This document shows, in pieces, positions 1 through 10,600 of a stretch of 35,015 nucleotides of DNA. A program made the position numbers and the translations under genes. Under the pieces are notes generated by a model, which saw only the letters and a list, made by a program, of their open reading frames with translations, had not been told where the DNA came from and searched no databases. The DNA is from Clostridia bacterium (GTDB taxonomy: Bacteria > Bacillota_A > Clostridia > Oscillospirales > QAKW01), in NCBI GenBank assembly GCA_017396865.1, contig JAFQKO010000076.1, positions 1 through 35,015 on the forward strand, read 5' to 3'. The number at the start of each line of letters is the position of its first letter. Position 1 is the first letter of the stretch.

Positions 1-1
1 G

Positions 2-1459
2 ATCGTGATGGAGGGCGGCCGCCTGGATGCCAAGGGCGGTGTGATCTGGTTTGAAGAGTGCTCCGGCATTGATAAGATCGATAATGCGATTATGGCAGAC
101 ATGATGTCGGGCGAAAGCCTGGTATTGGGCGATGCGAAGATCGTAAATCATCAGGTCCTTAATGTTTATACCATGGAGCTTGCCGATGGCGCTTCGTTGG
201 TAAACCACGGCAAGATCCGAGTTGATACGGTGATGGAAGAAAGCTGGCGCGGCAACGGCCTGATCGAGGATGGTGACGGCATTTGGACCTCCGCAGGCGA
301 TGAAATTGAGCCCTCGCTCTCCCTCTATTGTGAGGAAGAAGATTTTGCCCATGACGGCGTTGCATGGGATGCCGATGCCATGACCTTAACGCTGGATAAT
401 TGCGTGGTCAACGGCGATATCCACCTGCCTCAGGGTGATGTTACCGTGAAGGTGATCGGCGAAAGCTCCGTGCTTTCTCTTATCACTACGCTTGCTCCCA
501 TTGCGAGCATCACGGTAACCGGCGATACGTTAACTGCGATGGCTGTGCATTCGACCGCAGTCGTGGTCGAGGAGGGCGCAACCCTCTATGCTTCGGATGT
601 GGATGTCGGTCACCTGACCGTAAACGGCTATCTCGATGCAGAGAGGATTGAAACGGAGACGCTGGAACGAGGCGCCAAGGGCACACTTTGCTTTGATAGT
701 ATTTTCGGCTATTTTGAGGTCGAAGAGGGCGAGCTCCTTCCTGCGGTTGAATCCCTTTACCGCCTCAACGGCGCCGATCTCAACGGCGCGGTGCTTGATT
801 ACTATTGTTACGATGATATCTCAATGGAATATTCGATTGAAATGGGCCCTGAAGGCTATGGTAATCGCCCCTGTATCGCGCCCGCCGTACCGTATACCGA
901 CGTTGCGAAAAACCAATGGTTTGCCGATACCGTCGCCGAGGTCTATAGCCGCGGCCTGATGAACGGCATTACCCCAACCGCCTTCGTTCCCGATGCAACC
1001 GCCTCCCGCGCCATGGTCGCAACGGTGCTTTGGCGGATGGAGGGCTGTCCCGAGGCGAATATCAGTAACCCCTTTACCGACGTTCCCGCCGACGCCTATT
1101 ATAAGGACGCTATGCTTTGGGCAGTCGAAGTCGGAATTATTAACGGTTACCTCGATCATACCTTCAAGGGTAATCAAAGCATCACCCGTGAGGAGCTGGC
1201 GGTGATGTTCTATCGCTATGCCGAATATAAGGGCATGGATTTGCGCTTTGCCGCCGATCTTGCCGACTTTTCCGATGGCGAACGCGTTGCACCCTGGTCG
1301 GAGTCCGCGGTTGAGTGGAACGTTGAAATGAGCATCATTCAGGGCACGGATGGCGGAAGCCTTCTCCCGCAGGGGAATGCAACCCGTGCGCAGATGGCGA
1401 CAATGCTGATCCGCATTGTTCGCGCTTTGCGCCCTTCCGGATTTGCTTTAATACTGTGA
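2..1459 (+). CDS. C-terminal part of an SLH-domain cell-surface protein (5' truncated by window edge)
   Basis: The reading frame is already open at the window edge, so the start and signal peptide lie outside; the GTG at position 5 has no ribosome-binding site and is not taken as the start. The first ~290 residues are beta-rich with short repeated valine/threonine strands, as in extracellular scaffold regions, and show no recognisable enzyme motif. The last ~190 residues hold three S-layer-homology domains (about nt 890-1035, 1070-1215, 1250-1420), recognised by the FxDV-type starts (YTDVAKNQW, FTDVPADAY) and by TRAQMA/TREELA-like helices. SLH domains bind pyruvylated secondary cell-wall polymer, so the protein is probably exported and held non-covalently on the wall. 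A strong terminator follows 15 bp after the stop, so it is transcribed separately from the large paralogs downstream. Ligand and function are unknown. Confidence 0.85.
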   Translation: MVMEGGRLDAKGGVIWFEECSGIDKIDNAIMADMMSGESLVLGDAKIVNHQVLNVYTMELADGASLVNHGKIRVDTVMEESWRGNGLIEDGDGIWTSAGDEIEPSLSLYCEEEDFAHDGVAWDADAMTLTLDNCVVNGDIHLPQGDVTVKVIGESSVLSLITTLAPIASITVTGDTLTAMAVHSTAVVVEEGATLYASDVDVGHLTVNGYLDAERIETETLERGAKGTLCFDSIFGYFEVEEGELLPAVESLYRLNGADLNGAVLDYYCYDDISMEYSIEMGPEGYGNRPCIAPAVPYTDVAKNQWFADTVAEVYSRGLMNGITPTAFVPDATASRAMVATVLWRMEGCPEANISNPFTDVPADAYYKDAMLWAVEVGIINGYLDHTFKGNQSITREELAVMFYRYAEYKGMDLRFAADLADFSDGERVAPWSESAVEWNVEMSIIQGTDGGSLLPQGNATRAQMATMLIRIVRALRPSGFALIL

Positions 1460-1474
1460 TAATTTGAAATCAAA

Positions 1475-1506
1475 CAGCGCTTGGGGAAACCCAAGCGCTG
1501 TTTTTT
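1475..1506 (+). terminator. Intrinsic terminator after the SLH gene
   Basis: A perfect 11-bp stem (1475-1485 with 1490-1500) closes a GAAA tetraloop and is followed by six T residues. It ends the SLH-protein transcript. Confidence 0.92.
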
Positions 1507-1543
1507 GTCCCAAAATCATATTATGCAAGTAAAAATTGCTTGT

Positions 1544-1572
1544 TTGCAAAGTGGCTACAAAAGTAGTACAAT
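1544..1572 (+). promoter_or_regulatory. Sigma-A-type promoter of EEP paralog 1
   Basis: TTGCAA at 1544-1549, a 17-bp spacer and TACAAT at 1567-1572. It lies 72 bp upstream of the chosen start codon and just downstream of the previous terminator. Confidence 0.7.
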
Positions 1573-1643
1573 GTTCATAGGTATTTTTATAATTTTTATA
1601 CAAATTAAGGGTGCCAAAAAAATCCTGTTTTGGAGGGGATTTC

Positions 1644-4600
1644 GTGAAATTCGTAGTGTCTAAAAAAGTGGTTGCATGGCTTTCAATGATTGCGATGCTG
1701 CTTTCCCTTTGCCCGGTGATGGCTGTGGCGGATGGGGAGGTAGATGTGCCGGAAACCGCCCCGCGCTTTTCTCATGCGTATACGGCGATGAGCGGTGTTG
1801 CACTGGATGCCGATGTGGCCGATCTGCCGAACGGCACTTCTTATATTGCATATTGGGAGGGTTCCGCTTATACCTTTGTGGTGGGCATCAATGTGTTCTC
1901 CAATTTTGAAGATGCCTATAATACCATTTTGGATAAGGAGCTGGATCCCAACTTGTTCGTCCTGACCGGTGAGCACGGTGATATTACCATCACCGATCCC
2001 GTAACGGTATATGGCTATTATCACGGGGTCAACCCCAACGTTTTGGCCGGCTCTGCCACAACCTGTCCCGCCTTCAACGGGGCGCGTCAGCATGACCGTG
2101 AAAGCTGCGTGGGCAACCTGCACATTGCTGAAAACGTGCGCGGGCAGGTAACGGTTGATGGCTTGGTGTTCCAAGGAAACTTTGTGGACGCCACCCGCCC
2201 CGTAAATGCCGAGGTTACCGAGATCTTGGTTCAAAACTGTATCGTTCGCCATGAGGCAGGCGTTCCCGTTTTTGAAACCTGGGCCTTCAACGTTAATACC
2301 CTCAATAACCAGAATACCCAAGAATCTGCGGCCGAGAATATGGATCGCTTTACGATCAAGGATTGCCGCATCGATCATCTGGAAACGCTGCGAATCTGCT
2401 CCAATAACATCGCCCCGACCTTTACCGTCGACGGTCTTGTTACCGAGGCGGGCTGCACCCCCTTCTTCGGCTTCCCCCAGTGGAAGCGGTATATGAATAA
2501 TCCAACCTTCACCATGAAGAACTGCCATTTTGAGGATTTCTATTCCTCGGAGGGCAAAAACTATTTCGTTGTGATGGAGGGCTTGAATAAGCATAACGGC
2601 GCCTGCACCATCAATTTTGAGAATAATACCTTCCGCGGTGACGCAACCAGATGTATGGTTGAGGTGTATACCAAGGTCGGCTATGATATCAATATCACCG
2701 GCAACACCTTTATTGCGAGAAATAAAACCGGGCTGCAGCCCTTCGTTTGGAATACGTCTTACGATAACGTCTACAGCGATTCCGCCGCCAATGCGGATAT
2801 CACCAACGTAGATCTTTCCGATATCATGGAGATCAGCAAAAACCGCTTCATCGGCTATACTAAGTTCTCCAATACCGTCAATTCCCTCACAACCTTTAAT
2901 ATTGCCGATAATTTCTTCACCGATGATTTGGATACCTATGAAACCTGCCTCGGCGGGTTCCCAACCCTCAGTGCAGGCTGGAAGGCGGCATCCTATTGGG
3001 TGGATTTTAATTTCAAAATCTATGGCAATACCATTCCTGCGTTGGTGTTCACCTCCTCCGAGATCATCAACGGCGCAGCCGCGAAGATCCTCTATACCGA
3101 TAAAACCAAGATCAATCTTTACGATTATGGCATGACCCTGCCCAAGGGCGTAAAGTTCACCGTCTCGGGCGGCGAGAGTGCAACGGCGATCTCCGTTACA
3201 AACGGCGGCGTTCGCACCATTCAGATCAACGTTTATTCCTACGACGGTACCCGCTCCTCCACCACCTCGCTGATGATCTACGGCCGCGCAAGCTATGCCG
3301 ATGCGGTCGCGGCGCTGCAGGAGGCGCAGATCCGTATCAATAGCGGTTGTTATACCGCTGCGTCGCTGACGGCCTATCAAACCGCCGCAACGCTGCTCCA
3401 GAATGCCCTAACCTCTGCGAGCGATCCCACCGAATATATCACCTCGCTGGAAGCTGCCGAAGCCAATCTTGTTTTGGCGAGCGGGGCAGAGGCGGAGATG
3501 AAATATTTCGATTATTTCCCCACCCTCAAAAAATTTAAGATTGTTGACGTGAACGATTGGATCAAGCTGACGAATGCGGTTACCTATGAGGCCACTCTCA
3601 GCGGCTATACCATCCGCCTTGCAAACGACCTCGATTTCGGCGGCGCAACCATTAAGCCGATCGGCGGTTGCTTTTCCACCGCAGGCGATTCCGCCAATTA
3701 TTCCTTTAACGGCGTATTTGATGGCGGCGGCCACGAGGTTTCCAACTTTGTGATCAATCAGTCTTCCTACGGTGTCGGCCTGTTTGGTAAGCTTCATCGA
3801 GCAACCGTTAAGAATCTGCAGATCGGTTCCGGCACCATCACCGGTATCGATAAAGTCGGCTCTATTGCAGGCTATGCCGATTATGCTACCGTCAGCGGTA
3901 TTACCAATAAGGCAAGCGTGATTGCAACCGACGGCACCAACGGTATCGGCGGCATTGTATCTCAGGCAAGAAACGGCACCACCCTGACTGCTTGCATCAA
4001 CTATGGCTCCGTAACCGCAACCAACGGTCGTGCCTGCGGTGTGATCGCTTGGGGTCAAACCACCGCCGTTTTGAAATATTGCTTCAACTACGGTGCTTTG
4101 AGCGCCCCTAAGATCTATCCCATCGCTTTGTATGATGCTGCTGTTGAATTGGATTTTTCCACGCTGGTTTTCGATTGCTATTATCTTTCCGGCAGCTCCG
4201 AGTGCGGCGGCAACCTGACCTCTGTTTTTGATCAGTTTACCATCCCCGAGCTGAATGAATTTGCATGGAAGAGCGGCTTCAATCTTCGCAACGGCAAGCT
4301 GGTTCCCGACGGTGCCGGAACTAAGATCTACCGTGCCATGCTGACCTGCACCGATAACGGCGAGGTTTATTACTACTACGGAGCAGCCAATTCTGTTATT
4401 GGCTTTGACATCCCGGGCTACGTTGTTGATACCGTTTTCTATAACGGCTCCAATCGCCCCCTGAGCGGCTTGCTGCTCACCAAGGACTGCTCCATGACAG
4501 GCGTAGCCACCCGTGTTACTTATAACATCACCTATCACCTGGATGGCGGCAAGTCGGTGATCGATCTGCCTGCCACCTATACCGCCGATGATTACGTGGC

Positions 4601-7490
4601 GCTGCCCTCTGTCGGTCAGGTCACCAAGAGCGGCTATGTGTTTTATGCCTTCTATGATAATGCCTCCTTCTCGGGCAATCCGATCTATTCCATCCCCGAG
4701 GATAGTGAGGGTGATCGCCATTTTTACGCCAAGTACGTGGCGATCGACCGCACCATAACGACTGCGGCTCAGCTGGTCAGCTTTGCCAATGCGGTCAATG
4801 GCGGCAATAACTTCTCGGGCAAGGCAGTTTTGATCGGCGCCGATATCAATCTCTCCGGCACCACCTATCCGATCATCGGCAGTGCGGTGACCACTCCGTT
4901 CCGTGGCCTGCTCTATGGCGGCGGCCATACCATCAGCAACCTTTCTCTTTCCAATAAGCCGGTGGCGGGCTTGGTCGGCTACCTTGGCTCGGGCGGTACC
5001 GTTGCGGGCTTGATTGTTAAGGGCACCCTCTCCGGCAACGTGGTTGGCGGCGTGGTAGCCAATAATCAGGGCGGCGATGTGCTTGATTGTTACTTTAACG
5101 GTAATGCAAGCTCCACCGCAACCTCTGTTAAGGTGGTTAGCCAAAACGTGCTGGTCAATACCGATGTAACCGCCCGTATGACCCCGTTGGTCAACAGTAT
5201 TAAGAAATACAGCCCCGACCTGATCGGTCTTCAGGAGGCGGGCAAGAGCTGGCGCGATACGCTGGTCAACGGTTTTTCCGATTACGGCTATGTCTGGCAA
5301 TATCGCGGCCTGGAATCCAATACAACGACGAAGGGCCTGGAAGCAACGCCGATCTTCTATAAAAAGAGCAAATTTACGCTGATCTCCAGCGGCTCCTTCT
5401 GGCTCTCCACTACCCCCGATAAACCTTCTTTGTGCTGGGATGACGGCATGAACCGTGTCTGTACCTGGGCCAAGCTTAAGGTGACGGCAACCGGCGAAAT
5501 CATTTGGTTCTTTAATACCCACTTCCCGCTGACCGGAACCGCGCAGAACGGATCTGCCGGTGTTATGACGCAGAAGATTTCTTCTATGGTCGGTGATAAT
5601 GAAATGTTCTTTGTAACGGCCGACTGGAACTGCGCGCCCGGCAGCGATCCCTATAATAAGATGATGACCGTTTGCGACGATATGGCATTGTACGCTGAGG
5701 TCGATAATACCAACGGCGCAGGCACCGGTAACAACGGCGGCACCTCGGTGACGCCGACCGGCGGCCGGATCGATATGTGCTTCTCTGATTATGATTTGGT
5801 TACGTTGCCGTATTATTCCGTCATGATCGAAACCTATACCTCCGGCGGCACCACCCTGCCGGTCTCCGACCACTTCGGTGTCTATTATGATTTCCGTTTG
5901 GATAGCGCCTCGGGCGGTATCGTCGGTAAGAACTACGGTGAGGTCACCAACTGTATCGCCTCCAACAGCGGCTCCGCTGCCGTTTCGGGCGGTATGATCA
6001 ATGGTATCAACCGCGGTAGTATTGAAGGCTGTGCTGTATTCTCGGGCACGGCGGTCGGCCGTGAGGAGGGAACAAGCACAGCAGTAACCGTTTCCGACGT
6101 GACCAATGCTGCCTATACCCTGAATGATATCAACGAAAGCTCCGTCTGGAGTGTTAGCGGCAGTAACCTCGTATTGAGACCTGCAGGCAACCCGATCTAT
6201 GAGATCAGCTTCTATGACCCCTCGGGCAATCTGCTCAAAACCGAGCTGACATCTTTGGAGGCTGCAACGGCATGGAATCCTTCGCTGGATACCGAATCCG
6301 AGGTATTTGCCTATTGGGAGCAGGATGTTCTGTCCAATAGCGCTGCCTTTACCGCTGTGATGAAGCCCAGCTCCTTTACCGTTGTCTTTTTGGATGCCGA
6401 AGGGAATACGCTCAGCTCCCAAACCGTTGAGTATGGAAAGAGCGCAATCGCACCTGCGATCATCGCTCCTGCAGGAATGACCTTTGCGGGCTGGAACGGC
6501 AACTATATCAACGTAACTGCCGACGTGGAGGTTATGCCGATCTTCGTCAATGCAGGAACGTTTACCGTCACCCTGCAAACGGAAGGCGACGGCACCGCTC
6601 TTTATCTGAACGGTGCGGCTGTTGATGCAGGCAGCTCCTATACGGCGGCCGAAGGCACCGAATTTAAGGTGATGGCCGATGATACGGTGCTCTATTGGAA
6701 GGACGATAGCGGTAAGATCCTCACCGAAGATGAGCTGCTTCGGTTCACCCTGACCCGCCACGTTACGCTGACAGCGGTTTATCCCACCGATTCCCGCTTT
6801 ACCGTTACCTTTGTGGATGCGGATAATACGATTCTGAAAACGCAGGTGCTCCGTTCGGGCAGAAATGCCGTTGCTCCCGCACTGCCGAAACATCCGGGTC
6901 TTTCCTTTGTAGAATGGACAGGTGCATATAAGGCGGTGAAGGAGGATCTGGTTCTGCGTGCGATCTATGCGGCTGAAACAGAGCTGACCGTTACCGTTGT
7001 CGGCGGTACCGCAAGCGCCGCTTCCGTTACGGCGGGAGCCTGTGTCACCTTTGTTGCCGGTGCGGCACCGGAGGGCAAGACCTTTGCAGGTTGGTCGATG
7101 GATGGTGTAAACGTGATTTCCACCATGGAGACCTTCACTATGGCGATCAACGGCAACGTAACCTTGACTGCGCTGTACGAAACAGCAAAGTATTCCCCGA
7201 TCGCAGTAACCGTCGATGAAAACAGCACCGTAACCCTTACCCGCCGTACCGAGGGCGATTATACCGTTCTCGGCAGCGGTCTGCTGTATAGCAATTCGCT
7301 GAGCGTAGTGATGGAGCTGGAGTGCGTGGATGGCATCAACGTGTGTCAGATCAACGATTCTCGCCTCACCCGCAACGGCAGTATGACTGCCGAGGTCGCG
7401 GCAACCTACGTACGCGGCTATCTGATTCTGTTGGATGAGATGACCGGTGAGATCGTAACCTTCTATTCTGCAGTTACCATGCTGGAGTAA
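1644..7490 (+). CDS. Giant secreted beta-helix/GLUG protein with nested EEP phosphoesterase domain, paralog 1
   Basis: The GTG at 1644 is chosen because GGAGGGG (1632-1638) sits 5 bp upstream; the in-frame GTG at 1611 has no such site. The product is 1,948 residues. A Sec signal peptide (residues 1-29, cleavage after AVA) leads into a parallel-beta-helix-like domain (~45-440) and a beta-sandwich-like stretch. Then come a three-helix FIVAR-like module (~551-611), GLUG-type repeats (~633-830), an InlB/Flg_new-type repeat (~956-1033) and more GLUG-type repeats (~1036-1153). A complete endonuclease/exonuclease/phosphatase domain (~1160-1420) carries SQN, LQEA, FYKK, NTHF, TADWN, GRID and SDHFGV in order, covering the family's metal and catalytic positions. 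GLUG-type repeats resume after it, followed by repeated beta modules and a C-terminal domain (~1849-1948) shared with the two paralogs. No LPXTG, SLH or membrane anchor is visible. The family hydrolyses phosphodiester or phosphomonoester bonds; the substrate here is unknown. Confidence 0.9.
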   Translation: MKFVVSKKVVAWLSMIAMLLSLCPVMAVADGEVDVPETAPRFSHAYTAMSGVALDADVADLPNGTSYIAYWEGSAYTFVVGINVFSNFEDAYNTILDKELDPNLFVLTGEHGDITITDPVTVYGYYHGVNPNVLAGSATTCPAFNGARQHDRESCVGNLHIAENVRGQVTVDGLVFQGNFVDATRPVNAEVTEILVQNCIVRHEAGVPVFETWAFNVNTLNNQNTQESAAENMDRFTIKDCRIDHLETLRICSNNIAPTFTVDGLVTEAGCTPFFGFPQWKRYMNNPTFTMKNCHFEDFYSSEGKNYFVVMEGLNKHNGACTINFENNTFRGDATRCMVEVYTKVGYDINITGNTFIARNKTGLQPFVWNTSYDNVYSDSAANADITNVDLSDIMEISKNRFIGYTKFSNTVNSLTTFNIADNFFTDDLDTYETCLGGFPTLSAGWKAASYWVDFNFKIYGNTIPALVFTSSEIINGAAAKILYTDKTKINLYDYGMTLPKGVKFTVSGGESATAISVTNGGVRTIQINVYSYDGTRSSTTSLMIYGRASYADAVAALQEAQIRINSGCYTAASLTAYQTAATLLQNALTSASDPTEYITSLEAAEANLVLASGAEAEMKYFDYFPTLKKFKIVDVNDWIKLTNAVTYEATLSGYTIRLANDLDFGGATIKPIGGCFSTAGDSANYSFNGVFDGGGHEVSNFVINQSSYGVGLFGKLHRATVKNLQIGSGTITGIDKVGSIAGYADYATVSGITNKASVIATDGTNGIGGIVSQARNGTTLTACINYGSVTATNGRACGVIAWGQTTAVLKYCFNYGALSAPKIYPIALYDAAVELDFSTLVFDCYYLSGSSECGGNLTSVFDQFTIPELNEFAWKSGFNLRNGKLVPDGAGTKIYRAMLTCTDNGEVYYYYGAANSVIGFDIPGYVVDTVFYNGSNRPLSGLLLTKDCSMTGVATRVTYNITYHLDGGKSVIDLPATYTADDYVALPSVGQVTKSGYVFYAFYDNASFSGNPIYSIPEDSEGDRHFYAKYVAIDRTITTAAQLVSFANAVNGGNNFSGKAVLIGADINLSGTTYPIIGSAVTTPFRGLLYGGGHTISNLSLSNKPVAGLVGYLGSGGTVAGLIVKGTLSGNVVGGVVANNQGGDVLDCYFNGNASSTATSVKVVSQNVLVNTDVTARMTPLVNSIKKYSPDLIGLQEAGKSWRDTLVNGFSDYGYVWQYRGLESNTTTKGLEATPIFYKKSKFTLISSGSFWLSTTPDKPSLCWDDGMNRVCTWAKLKVTATGEIIWFFNTHFPLTGTAQNGSAGVMTQKISSMVGDNEMFFVTADWNCAPGSDPYNKMMTVCDDMALYAEVDNTNGAGTGNNGGTSVTPTGGRIDMCFSDYDLVTLPYYSVMIETYTSGGTTLPVSDHFGVYYDFRLDSASGGIVGKNYGEVTNCIASNSGSAAVSGGMINGINRGSIEGCAVFSGTAVGREEGTSTAVTVSDVTNAAYTLNDINESSVWSVSGSNLVLRPAGNPIYEISFYDPSGNLLKTELTSLEAATAWNPSLDTESEVFAYWEQDVLSNSAAFTAVMKPSSFTVVFLDAEGNTLSSQTVEYGKSAIAPAIIAPAGMTFAGWNGNYINVTADVEVMPIFVNAGTFTVTLQTEGDGTALYLNGAAVDAGSSYTAAEGTEFKVMADDTVLYWKDDSGKILTEDELLRFTLTRHVTLTAVYPTDSRFTVTFVDADNTILKTQVLRSGRNAVAPALPKHPGLSFVEWTGAYKAVKEDLVLRAIYAAETELTVTVVGGTASAASVTAGACVTFVAGAAPEGKTFAGWSMDGVNVISTMETFTMAINGNVTLTALYETAKYSPIAVTVDENSTVTLTRRTEGDYTVLGSGLLYSNSLSVVMELECVDGINVCQINDSRLTRNGSMTAEVAATYVRGYLILLDEMTGEIVTFYSAVTMLE

Positions 7491-7500
7491 GTCATGATGA

Positions 7501-7536
7501 AGAATGCCAAAATCCATCGGTTTTGGCATTCTTTTT
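7501..7536 (+). terminator. Intrinsic terminator after EEP paralog 1
   Basis: A perfect 12-bp stem (7501-7512 with 7521-7532) with an 8-nt loop, followed by TTTT. It ends one base before the -35 box of the next gene. Confidence 0.9.
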
Positions 7537-7537
7537 C

Positions 7538-7566
7538 TTGCAACCTGATGCGATTTCTGCTATAAT
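7538..7566 (+). promoter_or_regulatory. Sigma-A-type promoter of EEP paralog 2
   Basis: TTGCAA at 7538-7543, a 17-bp spacer and a consensus TATAAT at 7561-7566. The -35 hexamer and spacer length match those of paralog 1. Confidence 0.85.
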
Positions 7567-7605
7567 TAAGATGTATTTTTTCAAAAAATCGAAAGGTGAT
7601 GGACG

Positions 7606-10600
7606 ATGAATTTATTTAAACGTTTAACAGCGATCCTTTGCGCCGTTGTGCTTTGCTTCGGGCTTTGCCCGCGGCTTGCAATTGCCGACGGTGCCTTGGA
7701 TACGCCCGCTACCGCGCCGTTGTTTTCTACCTATAAGGAGATGGTCGGCGTTGCGCTGGATTCCCGCGTGGCGGGGAAGGCAAGCGGCTCTAAATATATC
7801 GGCTATTGGGAGGATACTGCCTATACCTTCCGTGTCGGCATCGACGTGTTTGCCGATTTTGAATCGGCCTATGCTGCGCTGGAAGGGGAGAAGAACATCT
7901 TTGTTCTGACCGGTCATCATGGGGATCTTTTGATCACCAAGCCCGTCAACCTTTACGGCTATTATTATAACGTCAACCCCAATCAGCCCCATGGCGAGGC
8001 ACTTGGTTGCCCCACCTTGAATCAGGTGCGGCAGAGCGACCGTGAAAGCTGCTTCGATAACGTTACCGTTGATGCGGGCGTGATCGGCGACGTCAACCTG
8101 AAGGGCGTGGTTTTGCGCGGCGGTTTTTACGATATTAATCGTGCAATCAGCGCAGAGCCGACGAATATCCTGCTGGAAAACATCATCGTTCGTCAGGAGG
8201 CGGGGATCCCAAGCGGCGGCACGCAGGTTTTTCGCTTTGATAATTCCAACAGTAAGAACAGCGATAAAAGTGCGGCCAATAATAAGGATAGCGCCAAGGT
8301 GTTGAATTGCCGCGTGGAGCAGCTCGCCGTCAGCCGTCTGTTTTGCAATTATATTCCGCCGCGCTTTACCGTGGATGGCTTGGTTACCGTCAGCGGATGC
8401 ACCCCCTTCTTCGGGTTTCCGCAATGGCGCCGCTATATGTCTGATGCGGAGTTCACCCTGCAGAATTGCCATTTTGAAGATTTCGTATCCCCCGAAGGAA
8501 AGAAGTACTTCATTGTTATGGAGGGGCTCAATAAGTTTAACGGCAACTGTACCATCAATATTAAAGATAACGTCTTTACCGGCGATGCCGCCAGCCATAT
8601 GGTTGAGGTTTATACCAAGGTTGGCTACGATATTAATATTACAGGCAACAGCTTTTTGGCCAAAACCCAAACAGGCTTGGAGCCCTTCAAGTGGAATACC
8701 ACCTATGATACCACGCTTTACGACGATTATGCCGCCAATGCCGACGTTTCCGATACCGATCTTTCTGCCATCGTGGAGATCAGTAAGAATCGCTTTATCG
8801 GCTATACCAAGTTCAGCAATACAGTTAATGATCTTACCGCGTTTAATATCGCCGATAATTTCTTTACGAACGATCTGAAGGAATTTGAGTCCGTCTTGGG
8901 CGGATTTCCCACCAAGAGTGCCGGCTGGAATGCGCTCTCTTATTGGGTTGATTTCGACTTCACAATCTATGGAAACACCGTTCCTGCGTTAGTTTTCACC
9001 TCTCATGAGGTGATTAACGGTGCGGCGGCGAAGATCATCTATACCACCGATTCTACCATCAACCTTTATGATTACGGTATGACCCTGCCTAAGGGGGTTA
9101 AATTTACGATCTCGGGTGGCGAGAGCGCAACGGCGATTTCCGTCGCAAACGGCAGCGTTCGTACCGTCCAGATCAAGGTTTATTCCTACGACGGCACCCG
9201 TTCTGCCACCACCTCGCTGATGATCTACGGCCGTGCCTCCTATGCCGATGCGGTCGCCGCCTTGGAGGAGGCGATGATCCGCATCAATAGCGGCTGCTAT
9301 ACCGCCGCATCCCTTTCGGCTTATCAAACTGCGGCAACTCTGCTGCAAAATGCGTTGAGCACCAATAGTGATCCCTCCGAGTATATCACCTCGCTGGAAA
9401 CAGCCGAAGCCAATCTCGCTTTTAAGAGCGGGGCAGAGGCGGCAATGAAATATTTTGATTATTTCCCCACCCTGAAGAAATTTAAGATCGTGGATGCCAT
9501 CGATTGGGCGAAGTTTTCCGCTACCATTGTCGATACGGTCAGCCTGAGCGGCTATACCATCCGCTTGGCCAACGATATCGATTTCGGCGGCGCAACCATT
9601 AAGCCTGTTGGCGGCTGTTATGCCAATTCCGCTGATTCCGGTAATTTTTCGTTCAACGGCACCTTCGACGGCGGCGGCTATGAACTTTCCAATTTTGTGA
9701 TTAAGGAAGAGGCTTACGGCGTCGGTTTGTTCGGTAAGCTGTATCGGGCAACCGTTAAGAATCTGCGGATCGGCAGCGGCAGCATCACAGGCATCGATAA
9801 GGTCGGCGGTGTTGCAGGCTATGCCGATGCCTCGAGTAAAATTATGAACTGCACCAACGAAGCGTCGATTATTGCCACCGATGGCAGCAACGGGATCGGC
9901 GGCATCGTTTCTCAGGCACGCGGCGGCACCCAGATTATCGGCTGTATCAACTACGGCTCCGTTACCGCCACCAATGGCCGTTCCTGCGGCATCGCCGCTT
10001 GGGGCCAGAGTGCAGCGGTGCTGAAGTATTGTATCAACTACGGCGCCCTGAGTGCGCCCTTGACCTTCCCGCTCTGCGTTTATACCACCGATTTTGATGC
10101 AAGCGCTCTCGTTACCGGCTGCTATTATTCTTCGGGCACGTCCCTTTGGGGGGAGCCGATCTCGAAGCTTTCCGATATCAATGAGTTTGCTTGGCTGAGC
10201 GGCTTGAAAACCTATAACGGTGAGCTGACTGCTGCTTACTATGGTTGCAAGATCTACCGCGCCGCCCTGACCTGCACCAACAATGGTCAAACGTATTATT
10301 ACTATGGTGCGGCCAATACTCAGATTGGTTTCGATATCCCGGGCTACGTTGTTGATACGGTCACCTATAGCGGCGCGGTTCGCCCCCTGGAAGGTCTTTT
10401 GATCACCAAGGATTGCACCATGACCGCCGAGGCAATCCGCGTCACCTATAATATCACCTATAATCTCGATGGCGGCACCCTGCCGACCGATGCGCCCCAA
10501 ACCTACGTTTCCGACGTAGAAACCTCGCTTCCCGATATCGGCTCGGTCAAAAAGAATAACTACGTGTTCTACGGCTGGTATGATAATGCTGCCCTGAGCG

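Noticed and set aside
1611..1643. GTG at 1611 as start of EEP paralog 1.
   Set aside because: No ribosome-binding site there; the GTG at 1644 has GGAGGGG at good spacing and gives a better signal peptide.
3408..7529. Very long open frames antisense to the giant genes (3408-7529, 1683-3380, 10879-12762, 14906-16459, 18170-20767).
   Set aside because: Where I checked the register (3408-7529 against the sense gene) they are codon-aligned with the sense gene and stay open because it avoids TTA, CTA and TCA codons. The proteins would be low-complexity and have no family features.
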